Of a stretch of DNA of 64,000 bases, positions 8,165 to 17,255 are shown one piece after another. The translations under genes were made by a program, and so were the position numbers. The stretch lies in NCBI RefSeq assembly GCF_037450285.1, contig NZ_JAQISN010000002.1:558001-622000 (forward strand), read 5' to 3'. The first letter of the stretch is position 1. Every line of letters starts with the position of its first letter. The stretch is from Erwinia sp. SLM-02. GTDB taxonomy: Bacteria > Pseudomonadota > Gammaproteobacteria > Enterobacterales > Enterobacteriaceae. A model generated the notes under the pieces. That model was given only the letters and a program-made list of their open reading frames with translations, was not told the DNA's origin and ran no database searches.

Positions 8165-8980
8165 CTATTTGCGCGCTTCTTTCAGGTCGAAGCGCACCGG
8201 GAGGCTGATGCTGACCTCGGCCATGCCTGCGGCCATCTCCGGCGGCGGCGGCGGCACCGGCGACGCGCGCAGCGGTAATTCGGTGGTTTCCCGATCCAGC
8301 GAGCTGACGCCGCTTGAGTGCAGCAGCTTCACCGCCAGCACCCTGCCCTGACGGTCGAGGGTAATGCTAATCTGCGCTACGCCCTGCCGCTGCTGGCGCA
8401 GCGCGATCGCCGGGTAGCGCTTGTAGCGGCTGAGATGCGCCAGCAGTTCGCCGCTCCACGCCGAGGCGTTGCGGCTGGGCTGGGCTGCGGCCTGGTTACG
8501 CGGGGCGGCAACGGTTTTTCCCGCCATCGGTGGCGGTGCGCTGGTATCCGGCGCGGCCGCCGCGCGGGAGGGCGGGTTCGGCAGCGCCTTTTCCACCGGA
8601 CGCTTCGGGGGTTTCTGCTTCTCCACCGGAGTTTTGTCAGGCTGTGCGGCGGCGGTCGTACGGTGAATCAGGGCGTCGGGCGCCTCCGTCAGCTGCGGCG
8701 CGGTCTGCCGGGTTGGCTCGGCCTGCGCGGCGATCGCCTGCACCTGGCGCACGCCGGTCGGCCTTTTCTCGCTGTCCGGCACCGACTCGGCCTGCTCGGC
8801 GACCGCCAGCAGCAGCATCGGCTGTGCGGCGGGCAGCGGCGGCGGGGGCGCCGCACGGTAGCTCAACCACAGCAGCAGCGCGCCGTGCAGCGCCAGGGTA
8901 AGCAGGCCGGCCGCGGCCCGGCGGCGCTGCTGCCGCGAGGCGGGAAACGGGCTGGAGGGAAGGACGGAGTAAGCGATCAT
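8165..8980 (-). CDS. TonB-family energy transducer (HasB-like)
   Basis: A 271-residue periplasm-spanning protein that would couple the proton-motive force (with ExbB/ExbD) to an outer-membrane receptor. An N-terminal membrane anchor (about residues 23-43, containing LTLALHGALLLWLSY) is followed by a long Pro/Ala/Lys-rich spacer with PVEKQKPPKRPVEK, and a C-terminal TonB domain (LAHLSRYKRYPAIALRQQRQ, GRVLAVKLLHSSGVSSLDRE, YxP-type Pro run). It lies 211 bases after the FecR gene on the same strand, suggesting a dedicated TonB for the neighbouring receptor, as HasB is for HasR. The start ATG 8980 has only a weak ribosome site. Confidence 0.88.
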   Translation of the reverse strand: MIAYSVLPSSPFPASRQQRRRAAAGLLTLALHGALLLWLSYRAAPPPPLPAAQPMLLLAVAEQAESVPDSEKRPTGVRQVQAIAAQAEPTRQTAPQLTEAPDALIHRTTAAAQPDKTPVEKQKPPKRPVEKALPNPPSRAAAAPDTSAPPPMAGKTVAAPRNQAAAQPSRNASAWSGELLAHLSRYKRYPAIALRQQRQGVAQISITLDRQGRVLAVKLLHSSGVSSLDRETTELPLRASPVPPPPPEMAAGMAEVSISLPVRFDLKEARK

Positions 8981-9191
8981 AAGCAGCGGTACCCGGATTG
9001 GCCGTGAAAGGTGCCCGATATGCCGGAGAACAATCGGGGGATTACCCTGAGGTCACCCGAGCGGAGAGAAACGGGCAGAACCGCGCTGAATTATGGGGTT
9101 ATTTATCTTAAATTCTCTTTATTGTAGTTTTATATTCTTCCATAAATATTAACACCACTTTTTTTGAGCGTATTCTTCTGTTGATGGCCGG

Positions 9192-10124
9192 CTACGAGAT
9201 GCTGATGAAGTATTTCGACAGCGAGCTGACCTGAACCGGCAGCGTGCCGGGCAGCGAGGCGATAATCCGATCGGTGTCAGCGAGCGGGAAGGCGCCCGAC
9301 AGCCGCAGGCCGGCGACCTGCCGATCGCAGCGGATTACGCCGCGCCGGTAGCGCGCCAGCTCGGCGAGAAAGTCATCCAGCCGCATATTGTCGGCGTACA
9401 GCATTCCCTGCTGCCAGCCGGGTTCCCCGCTCACCCTGCCCGCTTCGCGGAAACCGCTGAGATTCAACCGGCCGCTGTAGCCCGCGTTGAGGGTGGAGCG
9501 CCGGCCATCCAGAGGCGTGACGCTGAGCTGGCCGTGATAGACCGCAAGCTCGCTATAGTCGTCGCGCAGCCGCAGGCTGAAGCGGCCGTTGTGCGCCTGC
9601 ACGCTGCCCTGCGGCAGCGACAGCTGCAGCGGCATGCCCCTGCGCGGTGAGGCGACCAGTATTTCGCCCTGCAGCAGGCGCAGCTGCGGCAGGCTGACGT
9701 TCACCGCGGTCTGCGTGTTCAGCAGCAGATCGGTGCCGTCGCTCAGCATGACCCGCCGCTGCTCGCCGATCGCCGTGCGGTAGTCGGCCTGCCACGATCG
9801 CCAGGGCATCGTCCCGGCACCGACCGCGCCGATCAAACCGATGCCGGCCGCGCAGCGCAGCAGCCGACGGCGCTGCGGGTTAGCGACCGTCGACAGGCTG
9901 CGGTGCGCCGCCTCGCCGTTCAGCAGCGAGAACTGCGAGGAGAAGCGGCTGATATGCTGCCAGGCCCGCGCGTTTTCCGGGCTGGCCGCCAGCCAGCGCT
10001 GCCAGCCGTCCTTATCCTTACCGTCCGCCTCTTCCGACATCAGCTGCGTCAGCCACGCCACCGCCTCGCGTGCGCTCTGCGGGTCAATCTCTTCAGCCAT
10101 CGCGCCCCCCTCCGCCGTCATCAC
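9192..10124 (-). CDS. FecR-family anti-sigma factor / sigma regulator
   Basis: A 310-residue inner-membrane regulator. An N-terminal cytoplasmic domain (EEIDPQSAREAVAWLTQLMS, WQRWLAASPENARAWQ) is typical of FecR proteins that bind an ECF sigma factor. A single hydrophobic segment follows RRRLLR at about residues 92-108, and then comes the periplasmic FecR domain with TAIGEQRRVMLSDGTDLLLNT and the C-terminal SLPGTLPVQVS segment. It should pass the signal from the receptor STN domain to the sigma factor. The gene overlaps the sigma gene by 4 bases (start at 10124; a later Met at residue 9 is also possible), which suggests translational coupling. Confidence 0.93.
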   Translation of the reverse strand: MMTAEGGAMAEEIDPQSAREAVAWLTQLMSEEADGKDKDGWQRWLAASPENARAWQHISRFSSQFSLLNGEAAHRSLSTVANPQRRRLLRCAAGIGLIGAVGAGTMPWRSWQADYRTAIGEQRRVMLSDGTDLLLNTQTAVNVSLPQLRLLQGEILVASPRRGMPLQLSLPQGSVQAHNGRFSLRLRDDYSELAVYHGQLSVTPLDGRRSTLNAGYSGRLNLSGFREAGRVSGEPGWQQGMLYADNMRLDDFLAELARYRRGVIRCDRQVAGLRLSGAFPLADTDRIIASLPGTLPVQVSSLSKYFISIS

Positions 10125-10633
10125 GCCGACAGCGCAAAGAAGCAGTGCAGATTGGCGCGCTGCAGGTACTGTTTCACCGAGCTGCTTGATACGCGCAGGC
10201 GTTCGGCAATATCGCCGTAGCGCATGCCCTGCAGGTGCGCCAGCAGGAACGCTTCGCGCACGTGCGGCGGCAGCCCGTCCAGCGCGCGGTCGAGCTGCTC
10301 CAGCATTTCAATCGCCTGCTGGCGCACTTCCGGCGAGGGGATCGCCTCTTCCGGCAGCTCGGCGAGCGCCTGCAGGTAGTGATCTTCAATCTTTTTACGC
10401 CGGTAGAAGTTGGCGACCAGGCGACGTGCCACCGTAGCCAGGAACGGGCGCGGCTCGCGGATAGTCAACAGCTGCGGGCTGAGCAGGATGCCGATAAAGG
10501 TATCCTGCGCCAGATCTTCCGCATGGGACGGGCAGCTAACCCTGTTGCGCAGCCAGCTGCACAGCCAGCTGTGATGCTCAAGGTAGAGCTGTTCGGCAAA
10601 ACCGTGGGACGCTGCGGTCTGTTTCCTCGCCAT
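10121..10633 (-). CDS. FecI/HasI-like ECF sigma factor
   Basis: A 170-residue extracytoplasmic-function sigma factor. Region 2 contains LCSWLRNRVSCPSHAEDLAQDTFIGIL and region 4 contains LDGLPPHVREAFLLAHLQGMRYGDIAERLRVSSSSVKQYL. I choose ATG 10633 (MARKQTAASHGF). The frame is open upstream to a TTG at 10705, but a strong Fur box at 10660-10678 would then lie inside the coding region. It is expected to direct transcription of the adjacent receptor gene when the ligand is bound. Confidence 0.93.
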   Translation of the reverse strand: MARKQTAASHGFAEQLYLEHHSWLCSWLRNRVSCPSHAEDLAQDTFIGILLSPQLLTIREPRPFLATVARRLVANFYRRKKIEDHYLQALAELPEEAIPSPEVRQQAIEMLEQLDRALDGLPPHVREAFLLAHLQGMRYGDIAERLRVSSSSVKQYLQRANLHCFFALSA

Positions 10634-10659
10634 GCAAAACACCCGATAGTAATGATAGT

Positions 10660-10678
10660 GAAAATAACAATCATTATT
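10660..10678 (-). promoter_or_regulatory. Fur box upstream of the ECF sigma gene
   Basis: The 19-mer at 10660-10678 matches the Fur consensus GATAATGATAATCATTATC at 15 of 19 positions (differences at positions 3, 7, 9 and 19). It ends 27 bases before the sigma-factor ATG, where bound Fur-Fe(II) would block transcription. This supports iron control of the sigma and anti-sigma genes. Confidence 0.75.
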
Positions 10679-10793
10679 ATTTAGATAATGTAAATGGCGT
10701 GTCAAGTTATTGCTGAATTTTAACGCGCTTTACCCCGGTATGCGGCAGCGCGTGCGGTTCGGGGGCCGCTGTGGCCCCCGCTGGGAGGAAGGT

Positions 10794-13301
10794 TTAGAAA
10801 CGCTGGCTGACGCTAAACTTGAAATTGCGGCCGACGCCGGAAACCGATTCGCCGAGGTACGGATAGTAGTTGTGGTTCAGCAGGTTATCGACGGTGACCC
10901 GCGCCTCAAGACCGCGCCAGAAGTTTGGCTCCCACGAAGCGAACAGGCCGTACAGCGCGTAGCCGGAGGTTTTCGGCAGCGCCCAGACCGCCGCCTGGGG
11001 ATCGCCATCCACCGGCGAGCGGTCCTGCTTGCGCACGAAGTCGCCGGTTACGCCGAAGGCCAGATTCGCCTGCGGCACTTTCAGGCCAAGCATCGCATGC
11101 GCGGTCGTCGGCGGGATTTCGGCGATCCATGTTTCATTGCCCCACGGGTCGCGCGGTGAGCCGTCGCGCTTACCGCGAATCGATGACAGCGACAGGCTGC
11201 CGAACACGCTTTCGCTGTCGTAGAACGACTCAACCTCGAACCCTTCAATGGTGTAGCCCGGCAGGTTGCGGTAGTTGGAGAGCGGCTGGCCGCAGCTGCC
11301 CTCTTCGCACAGCACGCCGCGACGGTAGAAGATCTCGTTCTTTCCGCGGTTGCGGAACAGGGTGGTGCGGATCTGCAGGCTGTCCTTGTCCAGCAGCAGG
11401 TCGTTGAAGTCCAGCACCGCGCCCAGCCGGATGCCGGTAATGCGCTCCACCTGCAGATTGCGGCTGGTGCCCGGCACGCTGGAAGCGGCGGACTGCACTT
11501 CGTACTGCTCGTCGATCACCGGCGCGCGCCAGGTGCGGCTGACGTCGGCAAACAGTGAGACGTTACGCGTCGCCTTCCAGATGGTGCCGAGGTGCGGCGA
11601 CCAGCCGGTGTAGGTCACACTGCTGTAGTCGTGGCCGGCCAGCGGATCGCTGTCGTTATAACGCGGCGCGAGGTTCGGCCGTCCGGTGTTGGTGACGTGG
11701 TCGTAGCGCAGGCCAGGGGTGATAGTCAGGTCGCCGTAGCTCACCGCGTCCTGCAGGTAGACGCTGCGCGTCTCCTGTTTACCCGCCGGCATATAGTAAG
11801 GCTGGAAGTAGCCGTAGTTGTAGCTGGCGTTGGTCGCGCCGGACGGGTAGTACATCAACGTATCACGGTCGTGCTTGTGCAGCTGCATACCAACCAGCAG
11901 CTTGTGCTCCAGCGGCCCGCTGCTGAACTCGCTCACGTTGCTGACGTCCAGCTGGCGGTCGGTATAGCTCACCCAGCTCTCGTTGCCCAGCGTGCCGAGA
12001 TAGCTGGACTGCGAGGCGGAATCAGGCCGCCGGTCGTGCTGCTCGGTTTTCGAATAGGCCAGCGCCACGGTCAGATTGACCAGCGGCTGTGACTCCGGGG
12101 CGAGGTTCCACTTCGCCGAGTAGTTGCTGTCCTTCTGGTCGCGGTAAACCAGAATGCGACGCCAGGCCTCCTCATAGCCGTAGCGGTCGATGTTCGCCTG
12201 GCTCGGTGCGGCGATGTCGTCGCGTTTGGCGGCAAACGGCTGCCAGCCGTCGGATTCGGAACGCATCGCCGAGAGGGTCAGGGTCTGCGAGTCGGTCAGA
12301 TAGAGGTTAGTTTTCAGCAGGTAGGAGGTCTGATCGTTCTCAGAATAGGCGAAGCGCGTGCCGTCCGGGCGCTTGATGTTACCGCCGTCGCGGCGACTGG
12401 CGTACAGCAGGCCGTCGGCAAATCCCTCCTCGCTGCGGCCGTACAGCGCGCCGCTGTAAGTGCCCTGACGATCGTTGGTGTGGTAGCTGTATTTCAGCAG
12501 GCCGCCGAGATCTTCACCCGGACGCAGCATATCGCCGGCGTCTTTAGTTTCCATCGTGATGGTGCCGCCGAAGCCACCGTTGGCGTTCTGAATGTTATGC
12601 GGACCCTTGTCGACGCTCACGCGCTTCAGCAGCTCCGGCTCAATAAATACCGAACCCTGGCGATACTTTTCGAAGCCCTTTGGCGCGCCGTCCAGCACCA
12701 CCTTAACGTCTTCCATGTCGCCCATGCCCCAGATATTCAGGCTCTGCCCACCCGGACGGGGCGAACCGGCCATCGACACGCCCGGCAGCTTGTCGAGCAG
12801 GCTGGCGACGTTGTCGGCCTGGATGCGGTCGATGTCCTGCTGGTCAAGCGTGGAGCGCCCGGCGGAGGTACTGTCGGACAGCCCGGCGACCACCGACAGC
12901 TCTGGAATGGCGAGAACCTGTTCCGCCGCGCTGTCGACCAGCCGGTAGCCGCTGTCAGTCTGTTCAGCGCGCAGGCCGCTGCCGGCCAACAGAATGTCCA
13001 GCGCCTGATCAACGCCGTAGCTGCCGCGCACGCCGGCGCTGTTTTTCCCGCGGGTCTGCTCCGGGGTGAAAATCAGGATGACGCCCGCCTGGCCGGCGGC
13101 GCTGCGCAGCGCCCCCGCCAGATCCCCGGCCGGAACCGAGAAGGTCTTCGCTGCTGGCTGCTGCAGCGTCGCGGACTGCGCCAGCGCGCCAACGGGCGCG
13201 ACGGCGGTGGCGGCCAGCAGGCCGGTGATAGCAATAGCAAGGCGACTACGGCCAGAGGCGGCCCCGGCGCGCGTCGGGCGGACTGTATTTTTTATGGTCA
13301 T
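10794..13301 (-). CDS. TonB-dependent outer-membrane receptor with STN signalling domain (HasR/heme-receptor-like)
   Basis: An 835-residue outer-membrane transporter. Order: signal peptide (about 1-42, cleavage near GALAQ), STN domain (about 50-130; TFSVPAGDLAGALRSAAGQ, VILIFTPEQ), plug (about 150-270; DKLPGVSMAG, VDKGPHNIQNANGGFGG), then the 22-strand barrel, including DVSRTWRAPVIDEQYE (a FRAP-like box) and ending in FKFSVSQRF with terminal Phe. The plug and FRAP-like box suggest the heme/hemophore receptor family, but the ligand is inferred. The STN domain and the adjacent sigma/anti-sigma genes indicate cell-surface signalling. In contrast to fecIRA, the receptor lies upstream of the regulators and is transcribed toward them. 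Confidence 0.9.
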   Translation of the reverse strand: MTIKNTVRPTRAGAASGRSRLAIAITGLLAATAVAPVGALAQSATLQQPAAKTFSVPAGDLAGALRSAAGQAGVILIFTPEQTRGKNSAGVRGSYGVDQALDILLAGSGLRAEQTDSGYRLVDSAAEQVLAIPELSVVAGLSDSTSAGRSTLDQQDIDRIQADNVASLLDKLPGVSMAGSPRPGGQSLNIWGMGDMEDVKVVLDGAPKGFEKYRQGSVFIEPELLKRVSVDKGPHNIQNANGGFGGTITMETKDAGDMLRPGEDLGGLLKYSYHTNDRQGTYSGALYGRSEEGFADGLLYASRRDGGNIKRPDGTRFAYSENDQTSYLLKTNLYLTDSQTLTLSAMRSESDGWQPFAAKRDDIAAPSQANIDRYGYEEAWRRILVYRDQKDSNYSAKWNLAPESQPLVNLTVALAYSKTEQHDRRPDSASQSSYLGTLGNESWVSYTDRQLDVSNVSEFSSGPLEHKLLVGMQLHKHDRDTLMYYPSGATNASYNYGYFQPYYMPAGKQETRSVYLQDAVSYGDLTITPGLRYDHVTNTGRPNLAPRYNDSDPLAGHDYSSVTYTGWSPHLGTIWKATRNVSLFADVSRTWRAPVIDEQYEVQSAASSVPGTSRNLQVERITGIRLGAVLDFNDLLLDKDSLQIRTTLFRNRGKNEIFYRRGVLCEEGSCGQPLSNYRNLPGYTIEGFEVESFYDSESVFGSLSLSSIRGKRDGSPRDPWGNETWIAEIPPTTAHAMLGLKVPQANLAFGVTGDFVRKQDRSPVDGDPQAAVWALPKTSGYALYGLFASWEPNFWRGLEARVTVDNLLNHNYYPYLGESVSGVGRNFKFSVSQRF

Positions 13302-14040
13302 TACGCGGTTCCCTGAAGGTATTGAATCGAAAGCTCATCAAAGAGGTCACGCGAGGGGAGAAATCGGGCAGAAAAAAAAAGAAATTGCCGATGAACGCCA
13401 GTTTGTCGACCTGGCGTAATCCCGGCTCCGGTACGGCGAGGAAAGGACAATCGTTTCAGAATCATGAAATTAACGTCACAGCTTTAAACCTTATTAGCCG
13501 CTATTCTCCCGGGGGGCTGACTTCAGGGGGGGAACACTCGCCGGACCATACGCAGGAGAATTGAGCGGCACAATAAAATACGCTTTCGACCTGCGGCCCG
13601 CAGGTGCGATGCGCCTCATCACGGCTATTATCTGTCAGAAATTCTTCATTCAAAAATACGACAAACATCACGCGGCCAGTGGGATTGAAAAATTGAGCCT
13701 GAGGTAAAAACCCTACAATTCACCCCTCCCTCTCAGTACAAAATAAAAAATAGAACAGAGCACCCGTGGCTTATTCACCGTAACAAACGCGCTACCAAAA
13801 GTGTGTTTATCATTGGTTTAAACAACACAACAATAACCACATAATAAATAAGTGTTATTTTAAATTATATGACATGGGAGAATAAACAACCAAACTGTCA
13901 AGTACCTGTTAATTGTCTTCATCTATTATTTAAACATTAACAATAGACGACCCTCACAATCTCTTGCACTAAGTGGTGATTTTTTCCTATAGGATAAAGA
14001 CCAAAATGGTACTAAAAAAAATAGCATGAGAGGATATGGA
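13302..14040. other. Intergenic region between receptor and mrkH; AT-rich right half
   Basis: About 740 bases without a supported gene. The left part (to about 13560) should hold the promoter of the receptor gene. The right part (about 13740-14020) is strongly AT-rich compared with the flanks and leads into the AT-rich mrkH gene, which suggests a horizontally acquired boundary. No terminal repeat, IS remnant or RNA was recognised. Confidence 0.4.
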
Positions 14041-14751
14041 ATGTCAGTGGGGATCTTAAAAGAATCAAAGTATGAAATACTGGCCATCTTGAGAGAAGAG
14101 TGCAGAGTTAAATCTGAAATAGACATTAACCATAAAGGAGAACTGTGGTCCGCGAATATTAAAAAGGTTGATTTCTCATGTTTTTATATTAATCCTGACG
14201 ATTTGGATTTTCCAGCCATTGCTGATAATACAATGTTTTCCTTTGTGCTGCACAGTCAATTGGGAAAAATTGAATTTAGCGCAATGCTAAACGCTGAGTA
14301 TGACCCTGAAAACACCACTAATGCCCTTGCTTTTTTTTTACCTGCTGGCATCAAAATTTCACAGCGGCGATTAACTCAACGCGTGCGCGTAAAAAATGAT
14401 TTCGGTTTTTTTTGCTCCGGCCGCCATAAAAGTGGCGAGAGCTATAAATGCACAATCAACGATCTCTCTGAGGGAGGATGTTCATTTATATCCGAATCAT
14501 TCAAAAAAAAGTTCATGGATAAAGGAATGGCATTAGACAATGTGGAGATTTCACTTGCAGAATACGGTATTATTGTCGCCAGCCTGAAAGTGGTTAATGT
14601 GACCCCGGTTTATCAGAACCGTTCTCACGAGCGGAGTGCTTTTCGTATCTCCTGTAAGTTCAACTATAAAAACCCCGACACAAAAAAATACATAGAGGAT
14701 ATCGTTTTAAAAATAACCGTCGATCAAAAGCTGAAGGCCAGACGATTTTAG
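14041..14751 (+). CDS. mrkH: PilZ-domain c-di-GMP-responsive transcription activator MrkH
   Basis: A 236-residue cytoplasmic protein like Klebsiella MrkH (about 234 residues), the c-di-GMP-dependent activator of mrkA. Shared segments: SKYEILAILREE near the N-terminus, VLHSQLGKIEFSAML (about residues 69-83) and SGRHKSGESY. The YcgR-like N-domain is followed by a PilZ domain with its two c-di-GMP motifs: RxxxR (R110-LTQ-R114) and DxSxGG (D141-L-S143-E-G145-G146). Start: ATG 14041, with GAGAGGA six bases upstream; the ATG at 14026 lies before that site. The gene is much richer in AT than its neighbours. The neighbouring mrkJ and mrkABCDF support the identity; the LuxR-type mrkI found in Klebsiella is absent. 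Confidence 0.88.
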   Translation: MSVGILKESKYEILAILREECRVKSEIDINHKGELWSANIKKVDFSCFYINPDDLDFPAIADNTMFSFVLHSQLGKIEFSAMLNAEYDPENTTNALAFFLPAGIKISQRRLTQRVRVKNDFGFFCSGRHKSGESYKCTINDLSEGGCSFISESFKKKFMDKGMALDNVEISLAEYGIIVASLKVVNVTPVYQNRSHERSAFRISCKFNYKNPDTKKYIEDIVLKITVDQKLKARRF

Positions 14752-14847
14752 TAATCCCTGCTTTACAGATTTAATAACCTGTAGCGTATTCTGATTGTCA
14801 TTGCCGCCGGCGATGACAACTCAAATAAAAACTGACACCGGAATATA

Positions 14848-15561
14848 ATGAGCAATACGATGCTTAACGACACGTTATCTCGTAACGACATAGCCATTCG
14901 CTATGTCTATCAGAAGATGTTTTCTCCCGAGGGGAAACTCGTTGCCGTTGAATGCCTGAGCCGCTTTGACCTGAGCGCCGTCTCGCCAGAGTATTTTTTT
15001 CGTAATGTAAACAATTCACTACGTGAAGCTATTTTTATCGAACAGCTGGCGCAGGCAGAGCAGCACCACCGCTGGTTCCTTGAAAATGGTGTTTTTCTCA
15101 CCATCAACATTGACGATCATACCCTCTCGGTGATTCAGCGTGAGGATATCGCGGACAGAATTGAAAAGTTAAGCCACGTCCATTTTGAGGTGGCTGAATA
15201 CTCAATGAGTTTACTGAACCAGGCCCTGGCAAACCGGCCGTTTCCCTTAAACATCTCATTATGGCTGGATGACTTTGGTTCTGGTCATGCCGGTATCAGT
15301 GCCATCCGCGGTTATCACTTCAATTATGTCAAAATTGATAAACAGTTTTTCTGGCACCTGATGAAAAAGGACCACGGACGCCAGCTGATGGCCACATTAA
15401 TTACTTTTTTATCGAAAAATAATCATCGGGTGGTAATTGAAGGCGTAGAGAATGAAGAGCATAAGCGCTGGTTAAACGGCATGGAGTGGTTCGCGATGCA
15501 GGGATTTTACTGGCAGGAAGTCAGTATCGAACAGCTAATAAAAGAACCGGTGACTCTCTGA
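14848..15561 (+). CDS. mrkJ: EAL-domain c-di-GMP phosphodiesterase MrkJ-like
   Basis: A 237-residue, EAL-only cytoplasmic protein that would hydrolyse c-di-GMP. The EAL motif is degenerate (E35-C-L-S-R-F), but the metal and catalytic positions are kept: N87 (TINID), E114 (FEVAEYS), D141-D142 (LDDFGSG), K162 (VKIDKQF), E198 (IEGVEN) and Q218. Short stand-alone EAL proteins of this kind include YhjH/PdeH and MrkJ. Position decides: it lies 96 bases after mrkH and faces the mrkABCDF operon tail-to-tail, as mrkJ does next to the Klebsiella type 3 fimbrial genes. It would lower the c-di-GMP pool sensed by MrkH. Confidence 0.85.
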   Translation: MSNTMLNDTLSRNDIAIRYVYQKMFSPEGKLVAVECLSRFDLSAVSPEYFFRNVNNSLREAIFIEQLAQAEQHHRWFLENGVFLTINIDDHTLSVIQREDIADRIEKLSHVHFEVAEYSMSLLNQALANRPFPLNISLWLDDFGSGHAGISAIRGYHFNYVKIDKQFFWHLMKKDHGRQLMATLITFLSKNNHRVVIEGVENEEHKRWLNGMEWFAMQGFYWQEVSIEQLIKEPVTL

Positions 15562-15562
15562 T

Positions 15563-15586
15563 ATGCCGGAAATATCCGGCATTATT
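15563..15586. terminator. Short hairpin between convergent mrkJ and mrkF
   Basis: An 8-bp perfect stem ATGCCGGA (15563-15570) / TCCGGCAT (15575-15582) with an AATA loop, followed on the plus strand by TATTT. It lies between two converging stops, so it may end transcription from both sides; the T tract is short. Confidence 0.55.
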
Positions 15587-15594
15587 TAGAGGGG

Positions 15595-16245
15595 TTAATG
15601 ATAGTCCAGCTCCAGCGTTGCCAGGCTGCTAATCGGGCCGCTGGTGACCTGCTGTGGAGCGGTCGTCACGTAGCCAATATAGTAGGTTAATATCCCACGG
15701 CTCACCGATTGGTCCTGCATTTGAACCTGATTTTGCTGTGGATCGGCCGGAACAATTCTATTTTCCGCCGCCAGCGTACCGTCGCCATTGGTCGCCAGAG
15801 CCAGATAAATATGACGGGCGCCATCGGGTAAAATATTCTCCAGATAATCGGTATTGGCGTTATTCACCGCACTAATTCCCACGCCGCTTATCCATCGCAC
15901 GCTGACCACCGGCAGTGGCATTCGCGCATCGTCTCCGACCGGATGGTTAAGCTGGCATTTTGACAGCTCCAGCGTGAAGGCCTGCGGTTTCATAAAGGCG
16001 CCCGCCCCGCGCTGATGAACTTCGCTCAGGCTGACCGGCGCCAGCCAGATATTTCCGCTGCCGGCGTTATTGCTGCCATTCAGTGCCACGCTGCATGATG
16101 TGTCGCTGACGCTGCCGCGAAAATCGATGCGCCCGTCATCATAGAAGGGTGTCTGACCCGGGGCTGAGAAAACGGTTAAAGCGCTACCCACCAGAATCAT
16201 CTTAACGATCTTTTCTATCGTTAAATGCAATACGGATTCGCTCAT
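15595..16245 (-). CDS. mrkF: Type 3 fimbrial minor subunit MrkF
   Basis: A 216-residue fimbrial subunit with an N-terminal hydrophobic export signal, a pilin-type domain with one disulfide (DTSCSVALNG and LSKCQL), and a C-terminal LATLELDYH donor strand ending in an aromatic. It resembles MrkA in the fimbrial fold (IWLAPVSLSEV, KPQAFTLELSKC, YIGYVTTAPQQVTSGPISS). MrkF is associated with the surface stability of type 3 fimbriae. Start: ATG 16245 with GAGG five bases upstream; the GTG at 16251 overlaps that ribosome site. It is the last gene of the operon. Confidence 0.88.
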   Translation of the reverse strand: MSESVLHLTIEKIVKMILVGSALTVFSAPGQTPFYDDGRIDFRGSVSDTSCSVALNGSNNAGSGNIWLAPVSLSEVHQRGAGAFMKPQAFTLELSKCQLNHPVGDDARMPLPVVSVRWISGVGISAVNNANTDYLENILPDGARHIYLALATNGDGTLAAENRIVPADPQQNQVQMQDQSVSRGILTYYIGYVTTAPQQVTSGPISSLATLELDYH

Positions 16246-16259
16246 ATTCACCTCGTGGA

Positions 16260-17255
16260 TTAATCGTACGTCAGGTTAAAGACCATATGAGATTCCACTT
16301 CGCCCGTGCTGGTGGTCGGCAGATACTGGTAGAACCGTGCACGATAGGGCAAGGTGATATAGCGCGTTTCCTGACTTTGCAGGGTACCGATGCTGTATTT
16401 TTTATTGAATTCAATTGGCGTTCCCTCCTTCAGCACCTGCACGCCAATGCCCTTCGCGGCTGAATTACCGGTTTTCTCGTTAATCAGCGCCCCTTTGGTC
16501 GCGGTGGTATTGGTGGCAAGATTCCCGGAGAAGGTCGTATTGATATTCGCAAACCCGGCGGCGCTTAAACCGCCGCTGCACTGCAGCTGAATATTAAAAT
16601 CTTTGCCGCCCGCGGTCGTCCCCACCCCGTTTAAATCGGAGCGCTTAATCGTCCCCACGTCCACATTCATATTGGTGCCGCTCAGCACCGTACACGAGGG
16701 CGAAACAATGGTGATTGCATTGGCGCTCAGGTAGGTATCCAGAATGGGGTTGTTACCGTTTTCCCAGTCGTAGCTGGTATATTTCCCCGCCGCCAGCGTC
16801 CCACTCCCGGTGGTGGTGGCGGTTTTAATAATTTCCAGGGTAAAACGCGACCCCTCAAGGGAATAACTGGTGGTTCTGGCCACCGTTGAGGAAAAGGTAT
16901 CCGGGTAGACAATATTGACCGTGGCCCCGCCGCGGCTGAAGCGCATGCCAATTCCCGGCACGTTGGTGGAAAACACCTTATTGCCCAGATTGGTGCTGCC
17001 CGCCAGCGCCATCTTCGCCACAAAGCGGTTGGTTCCTGACGTACAGCTGTAGCTGGAGCCACCGGGCGCATTCATCGTCCAGTTGCGGGTGGCAATCACC
17101 GACCCCACCGGCAGATCGGGCGGCACAACCACCCTGCCCACCACCATATCCAGCTGCACCGTCGGCTGGGAGAGACGAGAACAGGCTGCCCAGGCAGACG
17201 TTGTTCCCATCATCATCAGCCCCGTCAAGATAACCAGCTGCTTACTCAGCGACAT
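16260..17255 (-). CDS. mrkD: Type 3 fimbrial tip adhesin MrkD
   Basis: 331 residues, the same length as Klebsiella MrkD. Signal peptide to about residue 23 (SAWAACS), an N-terminal receptor-binding domain (about 24-185) and a C-terminal pilin domain. The C-terminal half is strongly conserved with Klebsiella MrkD (AITIVSPSCTVLSGTNMNVD, GTIKRSDLNGVGT, NEKTGNSAAKGIGVQVL, TLQSQETRYITLP, TGEVESHMVFNLTYD), while the binding domain differs clearly from what I recall, apart from GRVVVPPDLPVGSVIAT and GIGMRFSRGGA. MrkD binds collagen-type matrix in Klebsiella; specificity here may differ. It overlaps mrkC by 10 bases. Confidence 0.93.
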   Translation of the reverse strand: MSLSKQLVILTGLMMMGTTSAWAACSRLSQPTVQLDMVVGRVVVPPDLPVGSVIATRNWTMNAPGGSSYSCTSGTNRFVAKMALAGSTNLGNKVFSTNVPGIGMRFSRGGATVNIVYPDTFSSTVARTTSYSLEGSRFTLEIIKTATTTGSGTLAAGKYTSYDWENGNNPILDTYLSANAITIVSPSCTVLSGTNMNVDVGTIKRSDLNGVGTTAGGKDFNIQLQCSGGLSAAGFANINTTFSGNLATNTTATKGALINEKTGNSAAKGIGVQVLKEGTPIEFNKKYSIGTLQSQETRYITLPYRARFYQYLPTTSTGEVESHMVFNLTYD

